The notes beneath the pieces are model-generated. The model saw only the letters and a program-made list of their open reading frames with translations, searched no databases and was not told the DNA's origin. Shown in pieces: positions 38,308 through 47,163 of a DNA stretch of 64,000 nucleotides (within the stretch, counting starts at the first letter, position 1; each line of letters opens with the position of its first letter). The translations under genes were made by a program, and so were the position numbers. This DNA comes from Gammaproteobacteria bacterium (GTDB taxonomy: Bacteria; Pseudomonadota; Gammaproteobacteria; Steroidobacterales; Steroidobacteraceae): assembly GCA_947455595.1 (NCBI GenBank), contig CANGOP010000010.1, positions 34,743 to 98,742 on the forward strand, written 5' to 3'.

Positions 38308-39186
38308 TCAGACCAAGACGGCGCTCAACAGAAAAGTCGCCCCGAAAGTGAGCGCCAAACAGAAGAGGTAAGCCAACCCAAGCGGAATGAGTTTGACTGC
38401 CGTGGATGAGCGGGACAGGCCATAAAAATTCCGCAGAGAGCGATAGGTGTACCAAGGCACGTACACCATCAGGCCAAGATCGAATCCATCGCGTATGAAC
38501 ACCAAGACCGAATGGGCCGCAGACCAATGACTCATGCCGACACCGAGGAGGTGTAACAACCGGCCGCAAGCCATAAAGGCAAACGTAGCGGCATGATTGT
38601 GTAGGACCAGGACCAAATGCTCCACGTAATAGCGCCCGGACCGACGATAGATCAGCGCCAATATGGCTGCTACCAATGGCAAAAACACGAACATCGTCTT
38701 GGGGATGTAACTCGCGAAGATATGAGATACCGTCCGGCCACCGTCGGCCGTCACGCGCTGGCAAATTTCCCGCAAGAATCGTTCTTGGGACGCCGAATTC
38801 ATATGGATCTCGGCGCACTCGCTGGTCGCCGCAGGATCGGCTTGAGTCTGGGCGGTATGCGCCGTGCTTGGCGGCTGCTCGCGGTCAACCCGTTCCACCA
38901 ACGACGACAACGCGAAAAACAAAACGCTGACCACCAGATACAGCCGAAACGGTGGCGCGAATCGATTCCGACGCCCGGAAAAATATTCCTGCGTCAGTCG
39001 CCCTGGCTGAGTAACGAGAAATTTAAGACTCGTCCACACTCGACCCTCAAAATGCGTGAGGTCATGGAAAACGTCATGCAGCAACGCCTGAAGCGTCCGC
39101 GCACTGGCATGCGCGTGCTGCCCGCACGCCGAACAGTACGGCCCGGTTAGGACCGCGTTACAGTTTTCACAGTTTTTGTCCGACAT
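38308..39186 (-). CDS. DUF3667 membrane protein with N-terminal zinc ribbon
   Basis: A 292-residue protein. Cys6, Cys9, Cys18 and Cys21 form a CxxC...CxxC zinc ribbon (NCENCNAVLTGPYCSACGQ), followed by the conserved HFEGRVWTSLKFLVTQPGRLTQEYFSGRRNRFAPPFRLYL block of DUF3667 and about five membrane helices. The function is not known. It lies four bases upstream of dinB on the same strand. Confidence 0.88.
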   Translation of the reverse strand: MSDKNCENCNAVLTGPYCSACGQHAHASARTLQALLHDVFHDLTHFEGRVWTSLKFLVTQPGRLTQEYFSGRRNRFAPPFRLYLVVSVLFFALSSLVERVDREQPPSTAHTAQTQADPAATSECAEIHMNSASQERFLREICQRVTADGGRTVSHIFASYIPKTMFVFLPLVAAILALIYRRSGRYYVEHLVLVLHNHAATFAFMACGRLLHLLGVGMSHWSAAHSVLVFIRDGFDLGLMVYVPWYTYRSLRNFYGLSRSSTAVKLIPLGLAYLFCLALTFGATFLLSAVLV

Positions 39187-39292
39187 CGTCCCTCCGCCAC
39201 CGTAAAGGTGCCAGATGCAGCGATTAAAAGGCAGTCCCTACGCATATCTAAGCGGAAGACTGCGCGGCAGGGGCTCAAAACGGGCAAAATAT

Positions 39293-40219
39293 ATGCCCCA
39301 ATCCGACGAGATGAGTGCTGTGTCCCCGACTCGTAGCATGGCGACGCTGTCCATCGTCACCTCTATCGCGACGCTCGCACTGAAATTCGGGGCTTGGTGG
39401 CTCACCGGGTCGATGGGCCTGCTGTCTGATGCGCTGGAAACCCTCGTCAACGTCGCCGCCGCGGTAGTCGCCCTGTTCGTGCTGTCGATTGCGGAACAGC
39501 CGGCGGACGACGATCACGCCTACGGCCATGAGAAGGCAGAATACTTTTCGTCCGCCGTCGAAGGCGTGCTGATCATGGCAGCCGCCGTCGGTATTGCGGC
39601 GGCTGCTGCTTGGAGAATCCGTCACCCAATCGCCCTCGATGCGCTCGGCCCCGGTGTCATCGTGGCACTCGTTGCAACAGCCCTCAACTACTGGACTGCG
39701 CGGCTCATGCTAAAAGTGGCGAGGGAGCACGACAGTATTGCTGTCGAAGCCGATGCCAAGCATCTACTCGCTGACGTCGTCACCTCACTCGGCGTGTCCG
39801 CGGGTTTGCTCGTCGTGATGGCGATCCCGCAGGCAGCCATATTGGACCCATTGATCGCCTTGGCCGTTGCCTTCCACATCGGCATGACGGGTTGGGACCT
39901 TATCCGCAGATCCATCGACGGTTTGATGGACCGAGCACTGCCGGCGGATGAGCTCGCCCAGGTGAATCAGATTATCGAGGCGGCTCGTGCGCCGACGCAT
40001 CGGGTTGCGGACTTTAAGTCGAGACGCGCCGGCCCCCGAAGATTTGTCGAGTTTAAATTAAGGGTTACCCCGACCCTTTCTGTACGTGACGCACATGAGG
40101 AATGCGATCGGATCGAGGCGGCGCTCTCCTCACAGTTCCGATTTATCGAAGTGATGATTCATGTTGAGCCTTTGGACGTGGATCCCTGTGCAACTAAGCC
40201 GACGAAGGCAGCGGAGTAA
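39293..40219 (+). CDS. Cation diffusion facilitator, FieF-like
   Basis: A 308-residue, six-helix divalent metal exporter. Helix 2 carries GSMGLLSDALETLVN and helix 5 carries DAKHLLADVVTSLGV, the paired metal-binding helices, and the HAYGHEKAEYFSSAVEG loop follows helix 3. The C-terminal cytoplasmic domain contains PRRFVEFKLRV and the ending VMIHVEPLD. Usually helix 2 has a second Asp four residues on (DxxxD); here Glu and Asn occupy neighbouring positions, so specificity is open. The start is uncertain: ATG at 39293 is used, with 39311 also plausible. Confidence 0.88.
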   Translation: MPQSDEMSAVSPTRSMATLSIVTSIATLALKFGAWWLTGSMGLLSDALETLVNVAAAVVALFVLSIAEQPADDDHAYGHEKAEYFSSAVEGVLIMAAAVGIAAAAAWRIRHPIALDALGPGVIVALVATALNYWTARLMLKVAREHDSIAVEADAKHLLADVVTSLGVSAGLLVVMAIPQAAILDPLIALAVAFHIGMTGWDLIRRSIDGLMDRALPADELAQVNQIIEAARAPTHRVADFKSRRAGPRRFVEFKLRVTPTLSVRDAHEECDRIEAALSSQFRFIEVMIHVEPLDVDPCATKPTKAAE

Positions 40220-40685
40220 GTTCGAAGGTCGGCTCAAGCTGGATATGAGAGCGTACTGATCGAGCGATGAAGCATTGCGCATGCGCCTCGTCATGAAGTT
40301 GCTGATAGGCCGCAGGGTCGGGCGCCGCGGTGGCCGTGAAGCGCACATGAGGACTCAAAATCACCGTCGTGATGGCGAGGGCGCCTGTTTCGTTAGGCGC
40401 AAGGACGCCGCTTGCTGAGTCTCTGTAGTCATCCACGACAAAGCCTGCCCCCGCAGCGAGGGATAAGAACCACAGCATGTGGCAGCTCGTGAGGGAGCCC
40501 ACAAAAGCCGCCTCGGGATCGACCGCGTCGGCTTCGCAAAAGGCTGCCGGCACCACGAACGGTGAGGCGCTGGCCACCACGGTGACGGTGTTGGCGAAAC
40601 GCAGTTGATGGCGGCGGGAATAGCGACCATCCACAAACGGCGCGGTTCCTCTCTCCCAGTACGCCTCGGCTCGATGGGTCGACAT
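40194..40685 (-). CDS. OsmC/Ohr family peroxiredoxin-like protein
   Basis: A 163-residue protein of the OsmC family. VGSLTSCHMLWFLSLAA contains the first reactive cysteine and HAQCFIARSV the second, at the spacing expected for thiol-dependent hydroperoxide reduction. The beginning THRAEAYWERG is typical of the 'OsmC family, YhfA-distinct' group. The ATG at 40685 follows GGAG ten bases upstream. It overlaps the end of the convergent efflux gene by 26 bases. Confidence 0.87.
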   Translation of the reverse strand: MSTHRAEAYWERGTAPFVDGRYSRRHQLRFANTVTVVASASPFVVPAAFCEADAVDPEAAFVGSLTSCHMLWFLSLAAGAGFVVDDYRDSASGVLAPNETGALAITTVILSPHVRFTATAAPDPAAYQQLHDEAHAQCFIARSVRSHIQLEPTFELTPLPSSA

Positions 40686-40816
40686 GTTGAAGAATTCTCC
40701 TGATCGCAAGCCCAAGGCGCGCGCACGTCTTCGCCACCATTACCCACGAAAGTCGTCACAGAATCAATCAGTCGCGGCACAATAGTTCATGAAGATATCC
40801 TGACGATGGAGCTCGA

Positions 40817-41518
40817 ATGGATCTGCGAGTATTCGAAACGGCTGACGAGGCCGCCGCCGCCGCAGCGAAATGGCTTTCGGCGTCATTAGGTGAATCTGCG
40901 CGCCAACGGGGAGAGGCGACGCTAGCCTTGTCGGGCGGCCGGACGCCCTGGCGAATGTTAGAAGGGCTCGGCCATGATGATTTGCCATGGCCTCAACTGC
41001 GCGTCTTTCAGGTGGATGAGCGAGCTGTTCCACCGGATGATCAGCGGCGTAATGGCCGTCGCATCATGCAGTTACTGGTGCGCGCGGGCCGCCTTGATCG
41101 AACACGATTCCATGCGATGGCCGCGGAAAACGATTCGCTCGACGCCGCCGCGGCGGCCTATGCAGAAGTTCTCGCCACCTATCTCGGCACGCCTCCGGTG
41201 TTAGATGTGGTTCAACTCGGACTTGGCGCGGATGCGCACACAGCATCGTTGGTTCCTGACGATGCGCTCTTGTCAGTGAAGGATCGAACGGTAGGTGTTT
41301 GCGGCGTCTACCAGGGCACTCATCGTCTGTCCCTCACATTCCCGGTGTTGAACGCTGCACGTGCGCGCCTTTGGCTTGTGACGGGGGCAGATAAAGTCAC
41401 GGCGCTGTCCGCTCTGTTGGCGGGCGACGAGCGCGTTCCATGCGGACGGGTGCGCCGTGATGCATCGGTCGTCTTCGCGGATGCTGCTGCGGCGGCAATG
41501 GCGCCTGAGAGCGCTTAA
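40817..41518 (+). CDS. pgl: 6-phosphogluconolactonase
   Basis: A 233-residue enzyme of the oxidative pentose phosphate pathway, hydrolysing 6-phosphogluconolactone. LALSGGRTPWRMLEGL, FQVDERAVPPDDQRRNGR and LGLGADAHTASLVPDD are the NagB/RpiA/Pgl-fold signatures. It is normally near zwf and edd; here it stands alone between OsmC and OxyR genes, so it may be regulated on its own. The stop codon is three bases from that of convergent oxyR. Confidence 0.94.
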   Translation: MDLRVFETADEAAAAAAKWLSASLGESARQRGEATLALSGGRTPWRMLEGLGHDDLPWPQLRVFQVDERAVPPDDQRRNGRRIMQLLVRAGRLDRTRFHAMAAENDSLDAAAAAYAEVLATYLGTPPVLDVVQLGLGADAHTASLVPDDALLSVKDRTVGVCGVYQGTHRLSLTFPVLNAARARLWLVTGADKVTALSALLAGDERVPCGRVRRDASVVFADAAAAAMAPESA

Positions 41519-41521
41519 GCG

Positions 41522-42412
41522 TTATTCGCCGAGCACTTCGCTGACGACCTGACAGACGGCATCAATCGCAGGCACTCGCGTGGAACTTTTTCGCCACACG
41601 GCGCCGATCACCCGATAGGGCGAGGGCTTGCTGAAGGGGCGAATGACAGGGTTCTTGGCCGCCGCAAATGGGCCACGCGTGGCGAGTTCCGGCAGCAGCG
41701 TGACGCCGTGCCCGGCGGCCACCATCTGCCTGAGAGTTTCCAGGCTCGTTGCGCGGAAGTCGCCCGCTTCGTGTACGCGAATGCGGCTACAGGCCTCCAA
41801 GGCATGTGCTCGCAGGCAGTGTCCATCCTCAAGGAGGAGCAGCGTAGCGTCGTCCAGATCTTCCATTTTGAAGGTGGTTTTCTTCGCTAACGGATGATTT
41901 GCGGGCAAGGCAACCGTGAAGGCCTCGTGCGCAAGCTCGCGCTGTTCGAGGCCGCCGACGTCGACGCCAAGCGCCAGAATCCCGAGATCAATTTCGCCGC
42001 TTTTGAGTTGTTCCACCAAGGCGGCGGTCTGGTACTCATACAACATCAATTGCAGTCTTGGCACCCGCTTGCGGATTTTCGGCGTCAGGATGGGAAGCAA
42101 ATACGGCCCGAGCGTCGGGATCATGGCAATCCGCAACGGGCCCGCTAGCGGGTCCCGGGACGATCGCGCGATGTCGATGATGTCATCCGAGTCCTGTAAG
42201 ACGCGGCGTGCGCGCGACACGATTTGTTCCCCAATAGGGGTCAGGCTGACGTTGCGTGGCTGACGCTCAATGAGCGCGACCCCGAGATAGTCTTCCAACT
42301 TCTTTAACTGGGCCGACAGGGTCGGCTGGCTCACGGCGCAGCGGTCTGCAGCACGCCCGAAATGTCGCAGATCGGCCAAAGCCACGAGATACCGCAGGTC
42401 ACGCAGGTTCAT
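41522..42412 (-). CDS. oxyR: Hydrogen peroxide-sensing LysR-type activator OxyR
   Basis: A 296-residue LysR-type regulator. The helix-turn-helix is RHFGRAADRCAVSQPTLSAQLKKLEDYLG. The redox pair falls at Cys199 (LEDGHCLR) and Cys208 (ALEACSR), exactly the numbering of the E. coli sensor, so disulfide switching by peroxide is strongly implied. The ATG at 42412 has a near-perfect AAGGAGGTG ribosome-binding site; an upstream start at 42433 is less likely. The flanking OsmC gene fits a peroxide theme, though no OxyR box was demonstrated. Confidence 0.95.
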   Translation of the reverse strand: MNLRDLRYLVALADLRHFGRAADRCAVSQPTLSAQLKKLEDYLGVALIERQPRNVSLTPIGEQIVSRARRVLQDSDDIIDIARSSRDPLAGPLRIAMIPTLGPYLLPILTPKIRKRVPRLQLMLYEYQTAALVEQLKSGEIDLGILALGVDVGGLEQRELAHEAFTVALPANHPLAKKTTFKMEDLDDATLLLLEDGHCLRAHALEACSRIRVHEAGDFRATSLETLRQMVAAGHGVTLLPELATRGPFAAAKNPVIRPFSKPSPYRVIGAVWRKSSTRVPAIDAVCQVVSEVLGE

Positions 42413-42512
42413 CCGACACCTCCTTATTTGCAAATTGTATCAATTATGTGTATCTGATTGATCGCTTCTATGAAAAGGCCGGAAAGCTGACCGGACGGGT
42501 ATACTCCGCGCC
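42413..42512. promoter_or_regulatory. Divergent promoter region between oxyR and NUDIX gene
   Basis: AT-rich 100-base gap. On the plus strand TTGCAA (42428-42433) and TATCTG (42451-42456) are 17 bases apart. On the minus strand TACAAT overlaps the same stretch and could be the oxyR -10. Overlapping divergent promoters would allow OxyR to control both genes, but I could not establish the tetranucleotide OxyR pattern. Confidence 0.4.
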
Positions 42513-42950
42513 ATGCGCAGTCGAGTCTTCAAGCGAGCCGCCGGGGTCGTCATCTTCAGGGCTAGTCCCTCCGGTGTACGCGTACTGCTGCTGCGCGCTT
42601 ACCGCAACTGGGATCTCCCCAAGGGTCGTCTGGAGCCGAGCGAAACCCCATTCGAGGCGGCGGTTCGCGAAGTTCGGGAGGAAACCGGCCTGTCGGATCT
42701 GCAGTTCTGCTGGGGTGAAGAGAGCATCGAGACCGAGCCTTATGCGGGCGGCAAGGTGGTGCGTTTCTACGCGGCCCGGTCGGAGTGTGGCGACGTCAGC
42801 CTGCCCATCAACCCGACTCTGGGGCGCGCTGAACATCATGAGTTTCGTTGGGTGAGCCCGGAAGATGCCCTGAGTCTGACCGTGCCTCGCTTGCAGCGAA
42901 TACTGAGCTGGGCGTATGGCTTGGCCGGCATTGATCATCCAAACCCATGA
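42513..42950 (+). CDS. NUDIX hydrolase
   Basis: A 145-residue enzyme with a perfect NUDIX box, GRLEPSE then REVREETGL (Gx5Ex7REVxEExGL), about residues 41-63. RNWDLPKGRLE precedes it, as in diadenosine-polyphosphate (Ap4A)-type hydrolases, but the substrate cannot be assigned. The next gene starts four bases before its end (ATGA overlap). Confidence 0.9.
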   Translation: MRSRVFKRAAGVVIFRASPSGVRVLLLRAYRNWDLPKGRLEPSETPFEAAVREVREETGLSDLQFCWGEESIETEPYAGGKVVRFYAARSECGDVSLPINPTLGRAEHHEFRWVSPEDALSLTVPRLQRILSWAYGLAGIDHPNP

Positions 42951-43849
42951 CCGACGTCGCTGGCCGGACGCGCACGACCGGCATTTTGGCGGCGTTATCG
43001 GCGGTGCTGATTTGGGCGGGATGGATCCCGGTCACCCGATGGGGTGTCATTGGTCATCTCAATCCTATTGATGTAACGGCCCTGCGATACGGCACTTCTG
43101 GTCTGATCTTATTGCCCTTCTTCTGGTGCCACCGGCATGCCGTGCCGTGGCATCGCCCGGGTTGGCTGGCCCTCATCGCGGTGGGCGCTGGCGCGCCCTA
43201 TTTTTTGCTCTTCGGGATGGGGCTCAGACTGGCGAATTCCGGCCAGGCTGCCGTATTCGGGCCCGGAGCGTCGAGCGTATTCACCCTTCTGCTTGCCCGA
43301 ATCTGGCTCGGTGAGTCGATTACGCTGGCACGAGCGATGGGCATCCTCTGCACGGTTACCGGCTTCGCCTGGGTTGCTGGACACGATGTCTTGACGGGTG
43401 GGGCGCGGATCGGCGGATTCGGATTAATCCTTCTCGCTTCCTTCGCGTGGTCGACGTTTACCATTGCGAGTCGGCGCTTGGCCTTACCCCCATTGTTGAC
43501 GGTCGCCATCGTCGGGGTGATCAACGCTGTGTGGGTGTGGCCGCTCTACGTGATCAGTGGAGGGCCCACGCGTCTGGCTCAGGCCCCGCTCTCGGCGGTA
43601 CTTCTCCAAGCCGGCTATCAGGGAATCCTGACGGGTACGTTGGCCATGATGGCGTTTACATTCGCGATCGGGCGCCTAGGCGCTGCCGGAGCGGCGGCTT
43701 TTACGCCGCTCACGCCGGTACTGGCGAGTGTTATCGGATGGTGGATCCTCGGCGATGGCCTTGACCTCGCCACGGCTGTTGGGCTCGTTGCGGTGGCCAT
43801 CGGCGTTGTCGTCGGCGGCGGATCAATACCTCGCTTTAAGGCGACGTAA
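42947..43849 (+). CDS. EamA/DMT-family transporter
   Basis: A 300-residue, ten-helix transporter made of two EamA repeats (about residues 8-140 and 150-290). IWAGWIPVTRWGVIGHLNPIDVTALRYG starts repeat one; ALGAAGAAAFTPLTPVLASVIGWWILGD-like residues end repeat two. The substrate is unknown. It is coupled to the NUDIX gene by a four-base overlap and overlaps convergent sodC by 14 bases. Confidence 0.88.
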   Translation: MTDVAGRTRTTGILAALSAVLIWAGWIPVTRWGVIGHLNPIDVTALRYGTSGLILLPFFWCHRHAVPWHRPGWLALIAVGAGAPYFLLFGMGLRLANSGQAAVFGPGASSVFTLLLARIWLGESITLARAMGILCTVTGFAWVAGHDVLTGGARIGGFGLILLASFAWSTFTIASRRLALPPLLTVAIVGVINAVWVWPLYVISGGPTRLAQAPLSAVLLQAGYQGILTGTLAMMAFTFAIGRLGAAGAAAFTPLTPVLASVIGWWILGDGLDLATAVGLVAVAIGVVVGGGSIPRFKAT

Positions 43850-44363
43850 AGACACCACAAGCCACTCTGGGGCCCGCATTACCTGCCGGCTGCGTTACAT
43901 AGTCGTCGCGGTCGCGATGCACCACGAGGCTATGTCCGATCATCCCCCGCGCACCGTCCGTGAGCGTCAGCTCAGCCAACGTCAAGTCTGTTGAGACGCG
44001 TCCTTGGCTGTCCGCAACCACCGAACCAAGATCCCCCACGTGATGGGGCCCGAGACCAGCACGGCCATGCGCAGCGCCGTCTGGGTTGAAATGTCCGCCC
44101 GCACTCATGGCATCCGGCGCGCTGCAATCGCCCTTGTCATGAATATGCATGCCGTGTTCCGACCCCGGCGATAACCCCGCGAGCTCAACGTGCATCCGGG
44201 GGCCGTCCGGTCCCTGAAATACCGTTGCCTTGCCCGTGACCGAACTGCCGGAACGGGACTCCAGAAGGGCAACCGCCGCCAGCTTGTTGCCGCCCATTGT
44301 CGCGCAGGCGGACAGCCCAATCGTGATGGCGCCGACGAGCAGCGCTGTTAACCGATTGTCCAT
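43836..44363 (-). CDS. sodC: Lipoprotein Cu/Zn superoxide dismutase
   Basis: A 175-residue protein with lipobox LSAC after a short signal. Copper and zinc ligands are visible in EHGMHIHDKGDC, GGHFNPDGAAHG, PHHVGDLG and GHSLVVHRDRDDY. The active-site arginine lies in GNAGPRVACGVF. It would detoxify superoxide at the envelope. The ATG at 44363 follows GAGGAGTGAG; the open frame further upstream enters the neighbouring gene. It is 19 bases downstream of the DUF2127 gene. Confidence 0.93.
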   Translation of the reverse strand: MDNRLTALLVGAITIGLSACATMGGNKLAAVALLESRSGSSVTGKATVFQGPDGPRMHVELAGLSPGSEHGMHIHDKGDCSAPDAMSAGGHFNPDGAAHGRAGLGPHHVGDLGSVVADSQGRVSTDLTLAELTLTDGARGMIGHSLVVHRDRDDYVTQPAGNAGPRVACGVFTSP

Positions 44364-44382
44364 AGCCTCACTCCTCGCAGTC

Positions 44383-44865
44383 TTAGTGGTTACGCGCGCT
44401 ATCCGGCACCCGACGCATTCGCCAGATGAGGTACGCAAGGATCAGCAGATTGATGAAAATCACGAGTAGCGTCTTCAGATGCGGCGCCCGCGCCATCTCG
44501 TAGAGCTCTATCGGTATGAAAGAGCTGGTTGCAATCACGGTGAGCCACTCGGCCCAATGGCGCCCCCGCCATAAACCGACACCTTCCACGAAGAAGAGGC
44601 CCGCATAGAGAAATGATGCGACCGCCATCAAATGCAGACGTCCCGCCGAAACACCGCCCAGCAGGGACAGCAAATTTCGCAGCAGGTGCTGCTCAAGGCC
44701 GTCGGAAAGGGAATCCGTAAACTGCTGTAGCGCAGAGATAAAAGCTGGGTTCGCCAACGACAGCAACCCGAAGCCGGTGGCGACCACGAGGAGGGCTTTC
44801 AAAAACTTGAAGGCGGCAATCAGCCTTAAAACAAAAAGTGACTTCAGAAATGCGGCAACCTTCAT
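44383..44865 (-). CDS. DUF2127 membrane protein
   Basis: A 160-residue membrane protein with about four helices. LRLIAAFKFLKALLVVATGFG, FVEGVGLWRGRHWAEWLTVIATSSFIPIELYE and the closing NLLILAYLIWRMR match DUF2127, a family of unknown function. The ATG at 44865 follows GAGGG. It is eight bases after the dehydrogenase gene and probably in one operon with it. Confidence 0.88.
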   Translation of the reverse strand: MKVAAFLKSLFVLRLIAAFKFLKALLVVATGFGLLSLANPAFISALQQFTDSLSDGLEQHLLRNLLSLLGGVSAGRLHLMAVASFLYAGLFFVEGVGLWRGRHWAEWLTVIATSSFIPIELYEMARAPHLKTLLVIFINLLILAYLIWRMRRVPDSARNH

Positions 44866-44873
44866 GTCGACCC

Positions 44874-45830
44874 TCAAACGACACGCCCGCGGAGACCACC
44901 CGACAGCCAATCGCCGACGTTTGCTGCAAGCTCATCAATCGCGCGTTGCCGTGATTCTTTAGCGGCCCACGCAGTATGCGGGGTCACGATGAGATTGTGT
45001 AAGTCGGGAGACAGTAGGGGATTGCCATCTACCGGGGGCTCTTGGGTCAGTACATCAATGGCGGCCCCACCAATTCGGCCCTCTCGAAGCGCACCGGCCA
45101 GCGCGTCGGCGTCAATGAGACCGCCGCGCGCCGTATTGATCACGATTGCGTCGGGACGCATCCGGGACAGTTCACGAGCGCTGATGAGACCACGCGTCGC
45201 ATCGGTGATCGGGCAATGAAGCGTCAATACATCCACTTGCGGCAAGAGTTCATCGAGATCCACTCGACCAGGCTCCGGAGCGCCACCCGGGCGATTGGCG
45301 ATGAGTACACGCATGCCGAATGCCTCGGCCACCCGCGCAACCCCCTGACCCAACACACCATAACCGACAATGCCCAGAGTTCTACCAGCAAGCTCCCGAA
45401 TCGGGAAATGCAGCAGCGTGAACTGCTCGCCCTTCTCCCATGCGCCTAACTTCAACGCATGATCGTATTCTCGAATCGAGTGGGTCAGAGACAGGAGCGT
45501 TGCGAACACATGCTGCACGACAGAGGGTGTGCAGTAATCGCGGATATTGCACACGGCGACGCCGCGCTCCCGGGCTGCTACTAGGTCGACGTTATTCACG
45601 CCGGTGGCCGTCAAGGCAATCAATTGCAATGTCGAGTTCGCTTCAATACGAGCGCGTGAAATATCCGCCTTGTTCGTGAGGATGATATTTCGACCCGCGA
45701 TCCGTTCGTCGACATCCGAATCTGCGGTGACCGAGTGCACTTCAAGGTTCGGAAGAATCTTGAGGAGTGGATGAATATCCAGATCATCTCCGGTACTGAC
45801 GGTACCGAAGTCAAGAAAAACGGCCCGCAT
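44874..45830 (-). CDS. D-2-hydroxyacid dehydrogenase, glycerate dehydrogenase-like
   Basis: A 318-residue NAD(P)-dependent dehydrogenase. The Rossmann motif is GIVGYGVLGQGVARVAEAFG, with HCPITDATRGLIS, NTARGGLIDADAL (catalytic Arg), DVLTQEPP (Glu) and TPHTAWAAKESRQRA (His). Overall it resembles hydroxypyruvate/glycerate dehydrogenases (HprA-like). Substrate preference within the family needs assay. It lies upstream of the DUF2127 gene on the minus strand. Confidence 0.92.
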   Translation of the reverse strand: MRAVFLDFGTVSTGDDLDIHPLLKILPNLEVHSVTADSDVDERIAGRNIILTNKADISRARIEANSTLQLIALTATGVNNVDLVAARERGVAVCNIRDYCTPSVVQHVFATLLSLTHSIREYDHALKLGAWEKGEQFTLLHFPIRELAGRTLGIVGYGVLGQGVARVAEAFGMRVLIANRPGGAPEPGRVDLDELLPQVDVLTLHCPITDATRGLISARELSRMRPDAIVINTARGGLIDADALAGALREGRIGGAAIDVLTQEPPVDGNPLLSPDLHNLIVTPHTAWAAKESRQRAIDELAANVGDWLSGGLRGRVV

Positions 45831-45876
45831 GGTCGACCTCTAGGACACTGCCCAGCCGGCAGTATAACGATACCCG

Positions 45877-47115
45877 CTAGGGTGCGATGCGGGCCCGAAG
45901 GTAGATCGTCCAACTGTCGAGCGTTTGACCGTAGATCGGAGCTAGGTTGTCGGGTGCCCAGTGACGGCTGACAATGCCGCCGACGCCCAGTCGCAGGATT
46001 CCGAGTCGCGCGAAGTCGTACTGATAGCCAACGCTGCCCTTACGGACGACTGGTGGCCGAAGCCACTCACCCGTCCCGGGTAGTTCGTCGTAGCCAACCT
46101 GCTCTGCCCGACCGAAGACCGTATGACGGTCGTTCCAGCGAAAAGCGCTGTCCAAGAGCCATGCATCCGTAGAGTGGCCCGTGGAAGGTGCGTTACGCCC
46201 AAAGGCCAGCGTCGTTGAAAGTTTGCCGGCACCGATACGCTGTTCGTGAAGAACCGAGCCCGTTGTGCGTTGTAACGACTCGCTTGGATTCAGCGACTCC
46301 GGGCTCGCCAAGTGTCCAGTACTGACTTGCAGCGCAAGGCTAGGCGTCGGATTCAACGACAGACGAGTGGACCAAGAATCCAGGCGGCGTAATTGCACCT
46401 CGGAACGGTGTTGATCAGGTTCTCGACCGTTGAATGCAGAGGCTTCCACTTTCCATGGACCTGACACGACTCCGCCCGTCACGACACCGAACGAAATATG
46501 GGTGGCATCGATGTGATGGTGTGAGAGCGGTGCCTCGGGATTGGCATCCGAAGATCGTCGATGCAGGAACGCCGGTGGCCCTAGCGCAGGCTCGCCGACA
46601 GGTGCCGCATAGACAAACCACGACGCCGCGCCCAATAGGGTATGCGAATAAGCGGCCGCAACCTCCATCCACAAATTGTGCGGATGTTGTCGATCGACCA
46701 ACGGGGTCCGTCCATCCGCGGTCTCACCCGTTTGAAACAGCAAAGGATAGCCGGCCGCGCCGTTGGCGGGCTCTGCCGACGCCATGGCGCGAAGCGTGAC
46801 CGAGCCTTCGCCCAACTCGCGTCGACCCGAAACCATCAGCATGCTCTCGCTGAACGTGCTGTCGGCGCCGCGAGGGCCGGGCTGGTGGGTGTCCGCCAGA
46901 ACCAGCGAGCCGTGCAGCATGGTCATCCAGTCGCCCCACGCGCCGTGGATCGGTTCCATCGGACTCTGATCCGGCTGCCAACTCGTGCCGGATGCGTCGC
47001 GAGTCATTGGGTACGCGCCGAAGTCTCCTGCCATACCCATGGATTCCGCCTGTGACGCACATGAAACGGCCAGCGAAAAACCAAGGAACCAGAATGAGCT
47101 GCGGATGGAAGACAT
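45877..47115 (-). CDS. Outer-membrane beta-barrel-like exported protein
   Basis: A 412-residue protein with a signal peptide (FWFLGFSLAVSCASQA) and alternating-residue beta strands ending in an aromatic-rich strand (DSWTIYLRARIAP). Met-rich start (ESMGMAGDFGAYPM), DRQHPHNLWMEVAAAYSH, PALGPPAFLHRRSS and SHHHIDATHISFGVVT recall an uncharacterised family I associate with copper- and heavy-metal-resistance loci. No metal genes other than sodC are adjacent. AGGAG precedes the ATG at 47115, within a hairpin. Confidence 0.68.
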   Translation of the reverse strand: MSSIRSSFWFLGFSLAVSCASQAESMGMAGDFGAYPMTRDASGTSWQPDQSPMEPIHGAWGDWMTMLHGSLVLADTHQPGPRGADSTFSESMLMVSGRRELGEGSVTLRAMASAEPANGAAGYPLLFQTGETADGRTPLVDRQHPHNLWMEVAAAYSHTLLGAASWFVYAAPVGEPALGPPAFLHRRSSDANPEAPLSHHHIDATHISFGVVTGGVVSGPWKVEASAFNGREPDQHRSEVQLRRLDSWSTRLSLNPTPSLALQVSTGHLASPESLNPSESLQRTTGSVLHEQRIGAGKLSTTLAFGRNAPSTGHSTDAWLLDSAFRWNDRHTVFGRAEQVGYDELPGTGEWLRPPVVRKGSVGYQYDFARLGILRLGVGGIVSRHWAPDNLAPIYGQTLDSWTIYLRARIAP

Positions 47116-47116
47116 C

Positions 47117-47163
47117 GGAACTCCTGAGGCACCCGTCAGACCCTGCTGCTCATCAGGAGTTCC
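47117..47163 (-). promoter_or_regulatory. Leader hairpin sequestering the ribosome-binding site
   Basis: On the minus strand GGAACTCCTGA (47163-47153) and TCAGGAGTTCC (47127-47117) are perfect complements, an 11-bp stem with a 25-base loop. The 3' arm contains the AGGAG Shine-Dalgarno of the outer-membrane-protein gene, whose ATG is at 47115. There is no T-run, so it is not a terminator. Confidence 0.6.
47136..47153 (-). other. Possible five-codon leader ORF (MSSRV)
   Basis: An ATG at 47153 reads five codons to TGA (47138-47136) inside the leader. GGAGGA at 47166-47161 is an ideal Shine-Dalgarno with seven-base spacing, and I see no other start codon it could serve. The ORF begins within the hairpin's 5' arm, so its translation would melt the stem. 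Tiny ORFs arise easily by chance. Confidence 0.3.
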
